From Euptelea pleiosperma (lineage: Eukaryota; Streptophyta; Magnoliopsida; Ranunculales; Eupteleaceae), in assembly GCA_035048495.1 (NCBI GenBank), contig CM068553.1:22383190-22447189 (forward strand): a stretch of 64,000 nucleotides of DNA. Direction: 5' to 3'. This document shows, one piece after another, positions 46,536 to 58,131 of this stretch. A program made the position numbers and the translations under genes. Under the pieces are notes generated by a model, which was given only the letters and a program-made list of their open reading frames with translations, was not told the origin of the DNA and made no database searches. Each line of letters opens with the position of its first letter. Within the stretch, counting starts at the first letter, position 1.

Positions 46536-46989
46536 AGGGGAAGGTGCTCTTGAACAATTTTGGCGAGCTTCTCGCCGGAATCAATGGCGGATAGTGGTGG
46601 TGCTTTTCGTCAGAGAAGGCGAAGGGAAGGAGGTGATAACGTTGATGGAGGCTGTTGGTGGTGGAGGATAGAGAAGGGAAGAGAAATGAAGGAGGAGGGA
46701 ACCAAAACATTCCTCCTCCTTGCTTCGTCTTATATTCTTGGAGTTGTGGGCTATCTCATGATAATAGGAAGGAGAGGGAGAATGTGGGGGATACGGTTAC
46801 TTTTGGAAACCGTAGAACAACCAATGTCAATCTTTAAAAGATAATGATAAAATCTTGAGAGTGGGGTCCACTTGCAAGCAATGGTTGTGGGCTTTGGGAT
46901 TCTCAAGTGGGTTCTTTGGCCATGAGAGTCCATTAAGGGATGGAACTAGGACCAATGGATGAGATGGGGTTGAATTGGTCCAAGAGATG

Positions 46990-47100
46990 GTGTCGGGCCA
47001 TGGGTATGGGTCGTGGGTCGTGGGTCATGGGTATGGATCATGGGTTATGGGTAATGGGTCATGGGTCATGGGTCATGCCTTATGGGTATGGGTCATGGGC
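46990..47100. repeat. GGGTCAT-like heptamer minisatellite
   Basis: About fourteen units of ATGGGTC, ATGGGTT or GTGGGTC in tandem. It is confined to C2, with no equivalent seen in C1 or C3. Confidence 0.75.
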
Positions 47101-48090
47101 TTAAGTCATTGGCCAAAATAGATAGATAGAGGAGAGAGGTGAGAGAAAAAAAATATAAAAATAATAACATTGGAGGGTTTTGAACCCTGGTCTTCTTTAT
47201 TCTCTCTCGTCCGCTCCACCAATAAGTCAAACTTATCCCTTGATGTCAATTGGTGTGGCCTTTAACGCCTAAGTCCTTCTTTTGGTCTCCAGCTATTCTT
47301 TTCTCCCTTAGTCCTTATTCTGGCTCTACGATCCTCTAGCTTTGCCCGTACATGTCTTCTATCTTTTTATCCTAGCCTGCTGGCTCTTTAAGCTTTGATA
47401 GAAGTCTTCTATGGTTGATAGTGGGCTCGCCAGTCCTCGAGAATCGCCCGATAGGGTCTCTTGCAAGTGAAAAAGTGCGTAATAAGATTCAACTAAAACA
47501 GTTTGATACTGGACTATCCGAAATGCGTATATTTCATGCAAATAGTCAATTTTCGTCTAAAGAATGCGTTCTACATAATGGAAGAAACTCTTACGTGAAA
47601 AAGTCGACAAAAAGATAAGTTTTACGTAGGAGAATGCGACATCACTATAAGGATAATGGCTTAAAATAAGCACTTTTGAGTGAATATCATAATCCCTAAC
47701 AAAGACTTAACCATCTAGGGTAAATCAATATCCGCTGGCAATGTGCGGTTTTACCCTCAGATATGCGTAAGTAACCGCAACACGAGTTTCTTCATAGTTG
47801 AACATTCGTTGAGTGAGAACGTACTTGAGCTTTTGACTTTGTCTTTAGTTGAGCTTGATCACTTGACTTTGTCTTCAGTTGAACTTGATAATCTTGACTT
47901 TGTCTTCAGTTGATCTTGAACACTTGGGTTATCTTTTCTTCAGCTCTAATCCTTCTTTGGTTTGTTTTGTCGAAGTCCACTTGATCTTTGACACTTCAGT
48001 CTTCAGTTGATTTGAGGCACAACGACATATATAAATATACCATTACCGAAGAACTAAGTATTCCTGGGATTTGACAACCGAGACTTTTCA

Positions 48091-49260
48091 AAAGCATTCT
48101 GAATGTTTTCTTCACCTTCATCATCACTTAATTTAGTTTCATTATCCACTTTAGCATTTTGAGAATGACAATTTTCATTAAGAATTGGAATAGTCATTAA
48201 AGCTCTAACATTTGATGATTCTCCGCTATCACTGGATGTGTTCGTTTCTATATCGGATTCATCACTATTTATGTCCCAAGGAACAGCCTTCATAGCTTTA
48301 GTTTTTTCTTTCTTAATATTGTTAGGATTGTCAGTAAAGATATGACCAAACCCCCTGCATTTATAGCATTGTATTTTATCTTTGTTATTTGCTCCCTTTT
48401 TATATTTATCAAATTTCTTAAAAGGTTTCTTATTTTTTGTGTGAGATTTTTCTTATCTTTGTTTCTGAAAAACTTTCTGAATTTCTTAGCAAAAAGGACA
48501 ACCTCATCATCAATGTTATTAGACTCATTAGAGTCAATTTCTTTTCTTAATTGTTTCTTAGAGGTTTTTAGAGCTAATCATTTCTTCTTAGGTGTATGAA
48601 GTTTAAGTTCAAATGTTTGGATTGATCCTATTAATTCTTCTAATCTTATTAGATCAATATTTTTACTTTCTTCAATAGCTGTAATTTTAGGATGAAACCT
48701 ATCAGGCAAAGATCTCAGAATTTTTTTAACAATTTTCGGTTCAGGAATAGCTTCACCAAGACCCCACATGGAGTTAATTATTTTACTTAGTTTAGTGTAG
48801 TAGTCTGTGAAACTTTCATCCTCATTCATTCTAATAATTTCAAATTGTGTTGTGAGCATTTGAAGTTTTGTCAATTTAACAGAATTCGTTCCTTCATGGG
48901 TCATCTCCAAAATGTCCCATGCTTGTTTTGAGGTTTCAGAAGCAATAATTCTTTTGAATTCATCATGAGATAAAGTACAGTGTATTGCATTCAATGCACG
49001 ATTATTATACTGGTATGCATCTTTATCTCCCACACTCCATTCTCTTTTAGGTTTAATAGCAATGGTAGTTGATTCACCAACAGTCGTTGCTACAGTAAGG
49101 GATGTCCATCCCACTTCTGGCCTTCCTAGTAGGCGTAATTTTTACCATTGAATAGAGGAGGTTTAGACACAGAGAATCCCTCTTGACTCATTGTTATTCT
49201 AAGGGAACTAAGGATCACACTTAGGTTGTTAAGCCCTTCACAAAGTGACCTTGCTCTGAT
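48091..49260 (-). pseudogene. gag: S1 gag, main part
   Basis: The largest open piece (48578-49114) holds KPKREWSVGDKDAYQYNN, EFKRIIASETSKQAWDIL, MLTTQFEIIRMNEDESFTDY and KILRSLPDRFHPKITAIEES, the copia gag body, without the stops found in S2. The N-terminus near 49190 (MSQEGFSV) is followed by a deletion of roughly 60 bp and a frameshift relative to S2. Downstream the zinc knuckle is damaged (CYKCRGFGHIFTDN, last Cys lost) near 48330-48375, and the acidic tail continues at 48054-48293. It is interrupted after about 48091 by the solo S LTR. Confidence 0.8.
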
Positions 49261-49266
49261 ACCAAT

Positions 49267-50514
49267 TGAAATTTTCTTTTAATTACCACGCTATGTCCTA
49301 GAGGGGGTGAATAGGACAATTTTTAATTTCTCTGCGGATTCTATATAGATTAAAAATTAATGATCACACAAGGCGAAAAATGATCAAACAATCAAAATAC
49401 AAATTATTCACATAACATATATATGGGAGAATCTGAGACAAATTATGCAAACATTCACAATCACATGAGACTCAGATTTATAGTGGTTCGGCGACTCCGC
49501 ACTTACGTCCACTGTCCAATACTCAACACGAGTAATATTATATTATCTCCATCATGCATTACAACATATCCAATTGAAATAAATAATCAACTAACTAAGA
49601 TATCACTTAGTTTTAATCTAATGAGAATCACTTCTCGCTTACATAGAGAGTCAGCCTAGGCCAATAGTCTAATTAGAGAAATTTTTTTCTCATGGATCTA
49701 CAATCCTCAACTCAATTAGATGAGTCCTCATTCATCCACCAATCACAAATATTCAGTGTTCATAAATTTTGAATTCTATCAAAAAGGTATTTGATAATAG
49801 AGACACTTACCTTTAGATTAATACGATCAAATGGAGAATCCTTTAGAGAAAAATTCGCCTAAGAGACACTCTGCCAAGAGTAATCCTCTTCTTGGAATAA
49901 GATGCTTGCAGAATAACAATAGCTAATAGTCTCTTCAAACACTTAGAGCCTTCACAAGGAATATACAGCTTTGCTCTGGTGAAGCTCTCACAAATTTCAG
50001 ATCTCTGGACTCAAAGAATGATAATCAAAAAATGGGAGCTTAGAGATTTCTTGATTGGGTTGATTCTTATGAGGGGATAAGTCTCTAATTTATAAACCAA
50101 CCTCCCATCAATAGAAATGAACCAAATATAACCGTTTGAAGGGCCAAAGTGCGCCTAAAATCGTAGAAAAGATTGAGTCAAAATGAGATCCGAAAAGGGG
50201 GGGGGGTCGACCGCATATTTGGTCGGTCAATCCCGCTCAGAATAGGAAGTAACCGCAACACGAGATTCTTTATAGTTGAATGTTCGTCGAGTGAGAATGT
50301 ATTTTGATCATTCAAATCTTCATGCTTGAGCTTGACTTTGTCTTCAGTTGAGCTTGAACACTTGGGTTGATTTTCTTCACCTTTAATTCTTCTTTGATTG
50401 GTTTGTTGAAGTCCACTTGATCTTTGATATTTCAGTCTTTAGCGAACTCATAATACAACGATTTATATTACAGAAGAAATAAGTATTCCTGGGATTGACA
50501 ACCGAGACTCTTTA
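49267..50514 (-). repeat. S1 5' LTR
   Basis: Starts TGAAATTTTC next to a primer-binding site (GCTCTGATACCA on +, about 49253-49264) and ends near GACTCTTTA. It is more diverged than the S2 LTRs and lacks most of the palindrome block (deletion near 50225), so S1 is the older copy. Its partner LTR lies outside the window, to the left of A1. Confidence 0.8.
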
Positions 50515-50608
50515 CCTTTAGCGACGGTTTAACCACTGGTCACTGCTAAAACTATCTATAGCAGCGGCTTTTTACTGGCCACCGCTAAAAACCAATTTTC
50601 TTGTAGTG
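50515..50608. mobile_element. CACTA end fragment
   Basis: Ends TTTTCTTGTAGTG (inverted: CACTACAAGAAAA), with subterminal repeats TAGCGACGGTTT, AGCAGCGGCTTTT and CACCGCTAAAAA. Only one terminus is seen; S1 abuts the truncated inner side. The repeats differ from those of the 15-kb CACTA element, so it is another family. Confidence 0.65.
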
Positions 50609-51162
50609 CTTTCATTCATATTTTCTTCAGAGCAATGAGCTTGTAACAGCTTGAACTTTTATTTAGGGGTATTAGGGTAATCTAACTATCACAAGGTAAT
50701 TTTGACACTTGAACTTAATCTCAATAATTGGATAATTGTGGTCTTAATTGTAATAAGTAAAATCCATGTTGTCTCTAACTACTATTTAATATGTATTAAA
50801 TAAATTAGAGTATTATAGACCCTTTGGAATACTATTGGTAAGGTACACCATCTTTAGATCATAATTATTGTACATAATAAGTAGATGATACACTAGTGAC
50901 ATTGTGATAATTCATGCGAAAGATAAAAAAGGAGGATCTTAATTAAATAAATAAATTTTAAATAATGCCACATAGACATATAGATCTACATATTTTTATC
51001 ATTAATATGATCCTCAGAATTCTCACCAAATGATGGAGATATTTTGCATAAGACAAATGAATTTCTAATAATGAAAATCTAGTAGAGAATTAAAAATTTA
51101 GAAAATAAAAGACGAAGATAATCATATTATTCACCTTCGAAAACTTAAGTTACTCAAAGGAT
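50609..51162. other. AT-rich spacer, no gene
   Basis: No frame or domain is visible. GAGCAATGAGCTTGT near 50632 weakly resembles the A-family LTR block GAGCAATAAGCTTGT. Confidence 0.35.
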
Positions 51163-51337
51163 TAAGTTGTCAACCGGCTGATTCTTGCAATCTTCGTCTT
51201 TTAGTCTTTACATAGTCGGAGAAGTATGTATACCACAACATCCTTAACACTACACTAGCGCTCGTAGGAACGATTACAAGAATATTTTATGTCTAATGAA
51301 ATATTTGTCAAAACTAGAATATAAAAATATTCTTTAC
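51163..51337 (-). repeat. Diverged A-like LTR start
   Basis: On the minus strand GTAAAGAATATTTTTATATT, CTTGTAATCGTTCCTACGAG and AATCAGCCGGTTGAC match the first 180 bp of the A-family LTR with many substitutions. It is an old relative or fragment; the rest cannot be traced. Confidence 0.6.
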
Positions 51338-51381
51338 GCTACTAATTAAAGTGATATTTGGCCTACCCCTTGGTGGTTCTA

Positions 51382-51735
51382 TCCATGGTTTGAAAAAATG
51401 ACCGTTATAACAAAAATAATAGCCGTTATAACAGATTAGGACATCATTTGTTACTTATTTACCATTTTAACGCACAAAAAATAACGACTGTTATAACAAT
51501 AATAACGACCGTTATTTTTTGAAAACTTTGTATAAAAACCCCAATATTTTCCATTATAAAATTTATTGATAATTTGAAATTCAAATTTTGAATCTTAGCA
51601 CTGTTTTTTCCATTATTTTCTGTTATTTTTCTATCTGTTTGTTTTTGTCCCTATGCATTACAATTCGGATAACGGAAAAAACAATAATGTCCATTATACC
51701 ATTATAACGACCCCTTTTAAACCTTGGTTCTATCC
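51382..51735. repeat. Inverted-repeat element with GTTATAACGG core
   Basis: The left end (CCATGGTTTGAAAAAATGACC then GTTATAAC) and the right end (ATTATAACGACC then CCTTTTAAACCTTGG) are inverted relative to each other, with AT-rich sequence between. A degraded relative is at 60123-60395. No coding capacity. Confidence 0.5.
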
Positions 51736-51819
51736 AAGGTTTAAAAGGGGAAAATGCTGTGAAAATGCTAGAATCAAACGGGAAGACTCACTCCTTAAAA
51801 ATGACTAAAATCAAATGGC

Positions 51820-51935
51820 TAAATATAACCAATCAGGTTGATTTTTGGTATGTGATACCTTAAGGGGTTGGCCAAACATCTAAGTGGTCCCCCAAAAAAT
51901 GTCCTACATGGCATCCTTCGAGTGAGACATCTCAA
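51820..51935. repeat. Diverged Mutator-like MITE arm
   Basis: CCAATCAGGTTGATTTTTGG, GGTTGGCCAAACATCTAAG and CCTACATGGCATCC match the inner arm of the MITE at 5034-5430 with many changes. Only one arm is recognisable. Confidence 0.45.
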
Positions 51936-52134
51936 TATATCCGCAATTTGCTGATAAAAAAATTCTTCTTCGAAACTACCATAATTCTTCCTCGAAACAT
52001 CCAAGAGAAAAAAAATTAGTTTTCTCTAATCTAGTGCTTGCTTGAAGAACTTGACAATTCAAAAAAGGGTAGGGATCAGGGAACATACATTTTTTTTTTG
52101 TAATCAAATCATATAGATAAAACAGAAACCAAAA

Positions 52135-52440
52135 CTACACAGTCATGCCCCCGACCCTGTTACACAACGATAATAACCACGGAGGGGGGTTAGACCAAAC
52201 AAAAGAGGTGGTCCAATGAAGGGCCTTAGTAGCTATACTATCCGCAACCCAATTACATTCCCGATAGCAAAACAAAAATCTGTGGGAATCAAGGCAGTGA
52301 GCTAAGCCCAAAATATCAACACAAACTGGTGAGGCACGCCTGCTCAAAAAAGAGAGAGAAAGGTGCAACTGATTAATAAGGACAGCAGCATCAAATTCAA
52401 TTTCAATGTTTTTAAAACCTCGAGAGATTGCAATTTGAAG
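52135..52440 (-). pseudogene. LINE RNase H, C-terminal piece
   Basis: On the minus strand: LQIAISRGFKNIEIEFDAAV, then SHRFLFCYRECNWVADSIAT and a stop at 52135, typical of the end of plant LINE RNase H (RECN-x-VADSxA). It joins 55084-55790 when C3 is removed; TGAAG is duplicated at 52436-52440 and 55084-55088. Confidence 0.8.
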
Positions 52441-55083
52441 TGGAAGTAAGATTTTTCCGCGTCGTTGGTTTTGTAATTATCCGAATCTTGTTCACTCAAA
52501 TCCTGCAAAAATCACAGGGTTGTACAGTGGCTCGTGTCGGGTATCGTCCGCACTCGAGGTTAGGGCAAATAAAGAACAAATTAACGAAAATCTGCTAAAA
52601 ATGATGGAAGGGTGAGAATAGTGGAAATTGAGATTAAAACAATGATTTTTGATGGAGAATTTTCAATTAAATAAAATTAACTAGATCAAATGACAGAATT
52701 GAATTAACATGAAATGACATTAAAATATTTAATTAAAATCCTTACAAAACTGTGGGAATTAATCCGAATAAAAAAAAAACAAAACTGACTACAAAGCATG
52801 AAAAGTAGAGAGAGAAAGTACTACTAGAAAGAGAGAGAGGATATTGTAGAAAGAGAAATTAAGAAATAAGAGATAGAAAATGAGGAAAGAGAGAGAAAAT
52901 TGGAGAGACTTACCGGAATCGGCCAAGTAGTGGTGTGAAGTGCACCAGCAACTTGATAGTTGCAGGTGCTGTGGAGGTGTGGATCGTGGAGATAATGGTG
53001 AGGCGTTGGAGTGGACGTGCAGAGATGTTAGGGAGTTGAGGAGAACCACGAAGTTGGAACCATCGGGGGAAGCAAACTGCAACAGCACTGTGGTGGTGCA
53101 GCAAGGAGTTGCAGGTGAAGATCCACCATTGAAGGAGAGGGGTAGGTGACGGTTGGATGAGCAAGGTGTGTCTCTCACAATCCTCTCTTCTTCTCCTTCT
53201 TTCTCCTCTTTTTTTTTTTTTTTTGTTTGTTTAGCCTTAGAGAAAGATGTAAAGGCTTGGGCTGGGGACGGTGATGGTAGTGGATGTAGGCGGTGGAGAT
53301 CGCATGTGACAAGGCGGATGAAACCGCTGCTGCAGTAGTTCGTCGGAGTTGCAACCTGCAACTCCGGCTCGGTTTGAGATGGGGGGGCAGTGCAGTATGT
53401 GATGGAAGAAGAGGAGGGCGGTATGGGGGTGTTGCAGTAGCAAGGTGGAGAGGCAAGGAGGATTGGTGACGCCCAGATCTGAGGAGGAGGAGCTTGCTGG
53501 TGGGTGGAACAACTCTGGTCAGAGTTACAGTCCGGTGGCAGCGTGGTGAGGAGGGGAAGAATGGATCCAAGGTGATGGGGAGCATGGTCCAACAGCAGGA
53601 GAGTTTTCTCACGGTCATGGAGGAACGATAGCTAAGGGTCTTGGTGCTTGAAGACGTCGGAGGGTGAGTAGAAGAGAAGATGCACTGTGGTGAGGGTGGA
53701 GATGGCTGGAGAAGATGAACCAGTCCGGCGAGAACGGTGGTGGCTAGCGGTGCTGCTCTAGGAGAGGAAGATGATGGTTTTTGCTGGTCGAACCAACAAT
53801 GAAGGGCCAAGGGGATGGTGACGGCTGGGGTTAGCAATGAGAAGTCGCTGGCCGGAGTTGCATGCTGCAACTCTGGTGATAGAGATGAAGAAGATGAAGA
53901 AGATTGAGAAGAGAAAAATGGAGGAAAACGGTCTAAAACCGAGGGGAAGAAGGGGCAAACGAGTTGGGGGAGAGAATGGAGCAATAAGGAGGGGGATTAG
54001 GGTTCCAAAGAACCCTTCTCCTTCCTCTTTTAAAGCTCCCTATTTCCTTTAATGGAAATAGGGTATTTTTGAAATAAAAAAAAATATATATATATATATA
54101 TATTTTTTTAAGTAAAAGTCTACTTTTCTTTGGGGAATGTCCCCATTTAGTGGACCCCCACATTTTTTTAAAATTTAATTAAAATTATTTGGAAATTCAC
54201 GGGGTCCACTAACTGGTCAGACAGCGGGTCGATGATGATGGGCCCAGCTACTGGCCCACATGGATTGATGATGTCCATCGTCTCACAAGATGATGTGACA
54301 GACAGTCTGATGGCGATCGGATGGATGGTGACTTGATTGGGACCCAGATTGGTAGATCGACGGATCTAGAGAGATCCAACGGTTCGATTGAAGATCCAAC
54401 GGTCTGATAGAAGATCCAACGGTCAGAAAGCTAAGGGAGATGAGATAGAGCCGATGGGCAGGAGTTCTAGGGTTAGGTCAGTAGATTCGAGGATCGAGAG
54501 ATGAAGAGAGAGAGAGAATAAGGAGAGATGAGAGAGAAAGTATCAAAAAATAGAGAAAAGTATTAGCAGAGGGTCTGAAACCCTGGTCTTCACTATGACC
54601 ATCCTCACGCTTCTCCAGTAGAGTAGACTATCATTCTTTGCTGACTCATGTGGCTTTAAACGCTTTGGTCCGTCTCTTGGTCATTGGCTCTCCTACTCTC
54701 TTCGTTCTTTGGGCCGGCCTTTTGGTCCTCTTATTCAGCCCATATTTGGCCCATATCTTCTAGTCATAGCATGTGGGCTCTTTAAGCTTTGATAATGGGC
54801 TTTCCTGATCGATGTGGGCTCGCAAGTCTCGAGAATTGTCCCATCGGGGTTTCCTGCGACAGAAGAAGCGCGTAATGAGACTCTATCAGAATGACTTCAT
54901 GTCTAGACTTCCGAAAATGTGTTTAATGTATGCAAATATACCATTTCATCCAGAAAAGTGTGTTCTACGCAACAAAAGAGACTCTTACGTAGAAAAGTAG
55001 ATAAATAGAACATTTTAACGTAAGAGAATGCAATAACGCTAAAAGGATAATTGCTTAAAATAAGTACTTTTGAGCGAATATCA
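52441..55083 (-). mobile_element. Solo LTR C3 (family C), 2.64 kb
   Basis: TGGAAGTAAG to GAATATCA on +, flanked by a perfect 5-bp duplication TGAAG in the LINE RNase H. It matches C2 in the same direction and C1 in reverse. GATCCAACGGTC-type repeats lie at 54364-54425, an AT microsatellite at 54088-54104 and a T run at 53209-53224. The long Ser/Pro-rich frames at 52789-53984 are low-complexity and not genes. Confidence 0.82.
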
Positions 55084-55790
55084 TGAAGCCCCCACCTTAG
55101 TGCTTTGGCCTCAGCCTCCTCAGCGGACTGGGAAGGGACCCGACATCCTCCTGCCAAAAGGAAATTGCTAGTTGCATCTTGGAGGATAAAACCAATGCCT
55201 GCCATGGATGAACTTGGAAGCCAAGCACCATCAACGTTCAACTTAACCCAGCCTAAAGATGGTGGTTGCCAAGAGACGGATGAACGTAAGCCGGTTGATT
55301 CAATCTGCAATGGCTGAGGTAAGATGAAGGATGGCAAGGATCGTAACACTCCTAGAGGGTTATCTAAACATGGATTGAAAATTTTCGTGTTTCTGCAATG
55401 CCAAACTCGCCAAAATAGGATGCAACCTAGAGTGGAGAGACATTTGTCATCTGCTGACATACTCTTTTGGAGAGTAAAAAGGTGAAGTATCCAGGAGGAT
55501 AATTCAATATGCGACATGTTAGAGGTACGTAGACAAAAGGGGGATGCAAACCATATTTTGGCAGAGGAGGGGTAGTAGAATAAAGAATGAGCCATGTCCT
55601 CAAGGGGTACTTCACATGGAGAGCATACGGGGCTGATATAATCCAAGCAAGAGTGGAGGATGTCTTTTGTGGGGAGACTTCCTCGAAGGACTTTCCAAAG
55701 GAAGAGTTGACATTGAAAGGGGACAGGCATCTTCCAGATCTCCTTCCATACTTCAGTGGGGATAGATGTAAGTCTGTTGGGCATAGCCAT
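55084..55790 (-). pseudogene. LINE zinc-binding region and RNase H, N-terminal piece
   Basis: VWKEIWKMPVPFQCQLFLWK, the zinc-binding block with CSPCEVPLEDMAHSLFYYPS and KIWFASPF, then the RNase H start LGWVKLNVDGAWLPSSSMAG (catalytic D in NVDGAW) and AEEAEAKALRWGLH, where C3 is inserted. The apparent frame runs on into C3 to 54903, but that tail is not LINE sequence. Confidence 0.82.
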
Positions 55791-55840
55791 CCTTGGGAGG
55801 TAATTAAAGGCAGTTTTTGTGGAGAAGCGCCCTTTAGTGT

Positions 55841-56941
55841 CTAGCGACCAAAGCCACCGGTCATCAAAGGAATGTTGGCTAAGTTCAATGGAGAGAATAG
55901 TATTAGATTCTCAGGATTGAAAAGGGAATGAATCAAGGAGACGTTCCACGTGCGATTGTCTGTGATTAATTCCGCAACTATAGTAAGGGAGCAATCAGGT
56001 GGGCGGGTGGGATGAAAAAGATGATGCCCATCAAATATCCAAGGGTCAGTCCAAATATGCGTAAGAAGACCAGAGCCAATCAATTTGATGAAGTTATGTT
56101 TAAAGAGAGCTTTAGCTTGAAGAATGCTCTTCCAAACCCACGGGTCACTCTGCTTGGGGGAAGTCTCCAAAAGCGATGACTTGGGGAAATATTTTCCTTT
56201 AAGAGTGCAAGATAGTAGAGAATCAGGTTCAGTTAAAAATTTCCACACATTTTTGACTAGCAAGGCCAAGTTGACATCATGGAATTTGCGAAAATCCAAA
56301 CCGCCCAAGGCTTTGGGAGTACATATGGAAGCCCAACTCAAAATGTGAAGAGATTTTTTGAGGAGTCCACCTTGCCACCAAAAGTGATTTGCCATGGAGT
56401 CCAATTTATTACACAAGGTGAGAGGGAACATGAATGATGACATGCTATACATCGGTAAGGCAGATACCACGCTCTTGAGAAGGGTAGATCTACCTGCTTG
56501 GGAGAGTGTGCGGGCACACCAACCTGGGATGATTTGTTCGATATGCTCACGTGTACTGTGAAAGGCTTTAGTCTTGGATCGGCCTATGAACATGGGTGTA
56601 CCCAAATACTTCTCAGAGAGGAAGAGATTCTTAATGCTGAGAATGAAGGGCATTGCTTTCTTCTGCCGTCTGTGAAGATTGGAACTAAACATAATACCGG
56701 ATTTTTCATAGTTGATTTGCTGGCCAGATCCTTCGCAGAAGGCATGAAGAATATCTTGGAGAGCTTGGGCTTCTACCAGGTTTGCCTTACAGAAAACAAA
56801 ACAATCATCTGCAAAAAAGAGATGAGATATGGGTGGGCAATTTTTGGTGATGCGGATGCCGTGAAGGTGGTGAAGCTTCTCCTCCTGGATTATAAGTTGA
56901 GAGAGGACTTCAGTACATAGAATAAATAAAAAAGGGGACAA
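55841..56941 (-). pseudogene. LINE reverse transcriptase, C-terminal half
   Basis: Begins within the RQGDPLSPFLFIL motif and carries HLFFADDCFVF (catalytic ADD), GQQINYEKSGIMFS, EKYLGTPMFIGRSK, GWCARTLSQAGRSTLLKSV and LGGLDFRKFHDVNLALL, all standard for plant LINE reverse transcriptase and thumb. It is open over 366 codons. It is joined to the N-terminal half by a deletion and frameshift near 56940-56985. Confidence 0.85.
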
Positions 56942-57847
56942 GGGGTCCCCCTGACGAAGCCCACGGCTAGATTAATGTTGCTCAGAAAAGACCATTCAAT
57001 CCGGTCATAGGCTTTCACCATATCCAACTTGATTGCCATAAGACCTCCTTTGCCTTTCTTTTTATGAATATGGTGCATGAGTTCCTGTGTGAGGATGGTA
57101 TTGTCCGAAGTAAGACGACCCGAAATAAAGGCAGCTTGATTCGGAGAAATAAGCTTACCAATGATTTGACGCAGTTGACAAGTCAGAATTTTTGAGATAA
57201 TCTTATAGATCACATTGCACAGGCTGATTGGTCTAAATTGTGTAAGGGACACGGGACCATTGGATTTGGGAATAAAAGCAATGTGGGTATGGTTGATGCG
57301 TTGAAGCTCACAGTCATGAAGAAAGAAGGCCTGTACCAAAGCATGGATGTCGTCTTTTGTCTCTTCCCAGAAGGTCTGGAAGAAAAACCCGGTAAACCCG
57401 TCAGGGCTAGGAGCTTTGTGAGCACCTATGCTGAAAGTAGCCACTTTAATTTCCTTAAGAGATGGGGGGAGGGGGGGCCAGACACACTTATGGAAATAAC
57501 ACCTTGAATAAGATCCAGATTCCTGGGTTGAGTGGAAGTGAACAATTGGGAGTAAAAACTGACCAAAGGCTTTACCCACTCCACCACGGGTACTTTGCCA
57601 TTGGCTAGTGTCGTCCTTGATACTCTCGATTTTATTATTACGTCGACGAATAAGTGTTGAGAGATGGAAAAACTTGGTATTCCAATCTCCTTCTTTAAGC
57701 CACAACTCCCGAGATTTTTCTCTCCAGATAGATTCCTCCCGAGCGATGGCAAAATCCAATTGTTTCGAGAGGCGTTGAGAGAAGTCGAGGTGGGTGGAAG
57801 GAAGATTACGCCACTGGGAGGCTGCCATAGCTTCTTTGCTGGATTTA
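56942..57847 (-). pseudogene. LINE linker and reverse transcriptase, N-terminal half
   Basis: SRELWLKEGDWNTKFFHL, PSPDGFTGFFFQTFWEE, HIAFIPKSNGPVSLTQFRPI, SLCNVIYKIISKIL, NQAAFISGRLTSDNTI and MAIKLDMVKAYDRIEWSFL (first catalytic Asp). About 60 residues normally found between the WSFL and GLRQGDP motifs are missing, which also shifts the frame. The first 25 codons of the apparent frame (57856-57930) come from the MITE. Confidence 0.83.
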
Positions 57848-58131
57848 GGGGGCATTTGGGAACGAGAAGTAAAAGCACTTCTACTTGTAGTAGAAGTTAT
57901 AAGTTGATTTTTTACCTCCAAAAAAGTCATAGAAATTCAAATGCCGGGAGGGATTCTAATTTTTGAGAAGTTATTTCTCTTAGAAGTCAAAAGCTAAAAA
58001 TTTTAGCTTCAGTTTTAAGTTAATTTTTAACTTTTCAAAAGTTAAAATATAAAACACATCCAAACTAACTTTTAACTTTTTGGCTTATAAAAGTCAATAA
58101 GTTACTTATTTTTGTGTTGCCAAACGCCCCC
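57848..58131. mobile_element. PIF/Harbinger (Tourist)-like MITE
   Basis: 284 bp with ends GGGGGCATTTGGGAAC and, inverted, GGGGGCGTTTGGCAAC. TTA flanks both sides (57845-57847 and 58132-58134). It is AT-rich and noncoding. End sequence and 3-bp TTA target fit Tourist-like MITEs. It interrupts the LINE between endonuclease and reverse transcriptase. Confidence 0.8.

Larger units (their letters stand above)
44644..47689 (-). mobile_element. Solo LTR C2 (family C), 3.05 kb
   Basis: On + it runs from TGAAAGTAAGG to GAATATCA. The flanks CAATC (44639-44643) and TAATC (47690-47694) differ by one base. It matches C1 in reverse and C3 in the same direction. Purine-rich tracts, a GAA microsatellite (about 46450-46530) and a GGGTCAT heptamer repeat (46990-47100) make it the longest copy. 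Long frames here, such as the 231-codon one at 46015-46710, are low-complexity Ser/Pro/Phe translations of these tracts and not genes. Confidence 0.78.
43492..48090 (-). mobile_element. Solo S-family LTR in S1 gag, split by solo LTR C2
   Basis: TGAAATTCCC at 43492 to GACTTTTCA at 48090, flanked by a perfect duplication AAAGC (43487-43491 and 48091-48095). After removal of C2 (44644-47689) the LTR is about 1.55 kb and matches the S2 LTRs. No internal region is present. Palindromes GGTCGACC..GGTCGGCCGG are near 44430-44590, and a TATA-like TTTATAAATTAG (minus) lies at about 44315-44327. Confidence 0.85.

Noticed and set aside
46015..46710. 231-codon minus-strand frame rich in Ser, Pro and Phe
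   Set aside because: It is the translation of GAA/GGA microsatellite and GA-rich sequence inside solo LTR C2, with no domain and overlapping frames on both strands.
46990..47100. Interstitial telomere repeat
   Set aside because: The unit is GGGTCAT-like, not the plant telomere repeat TTTAGGG.
52789..53984. Two overlapping frames of about 270 codons, Ser/Pro/Leu rich
   Set aside because: They overlap each other in different frames within solo LTR C3 and are low-complexity.
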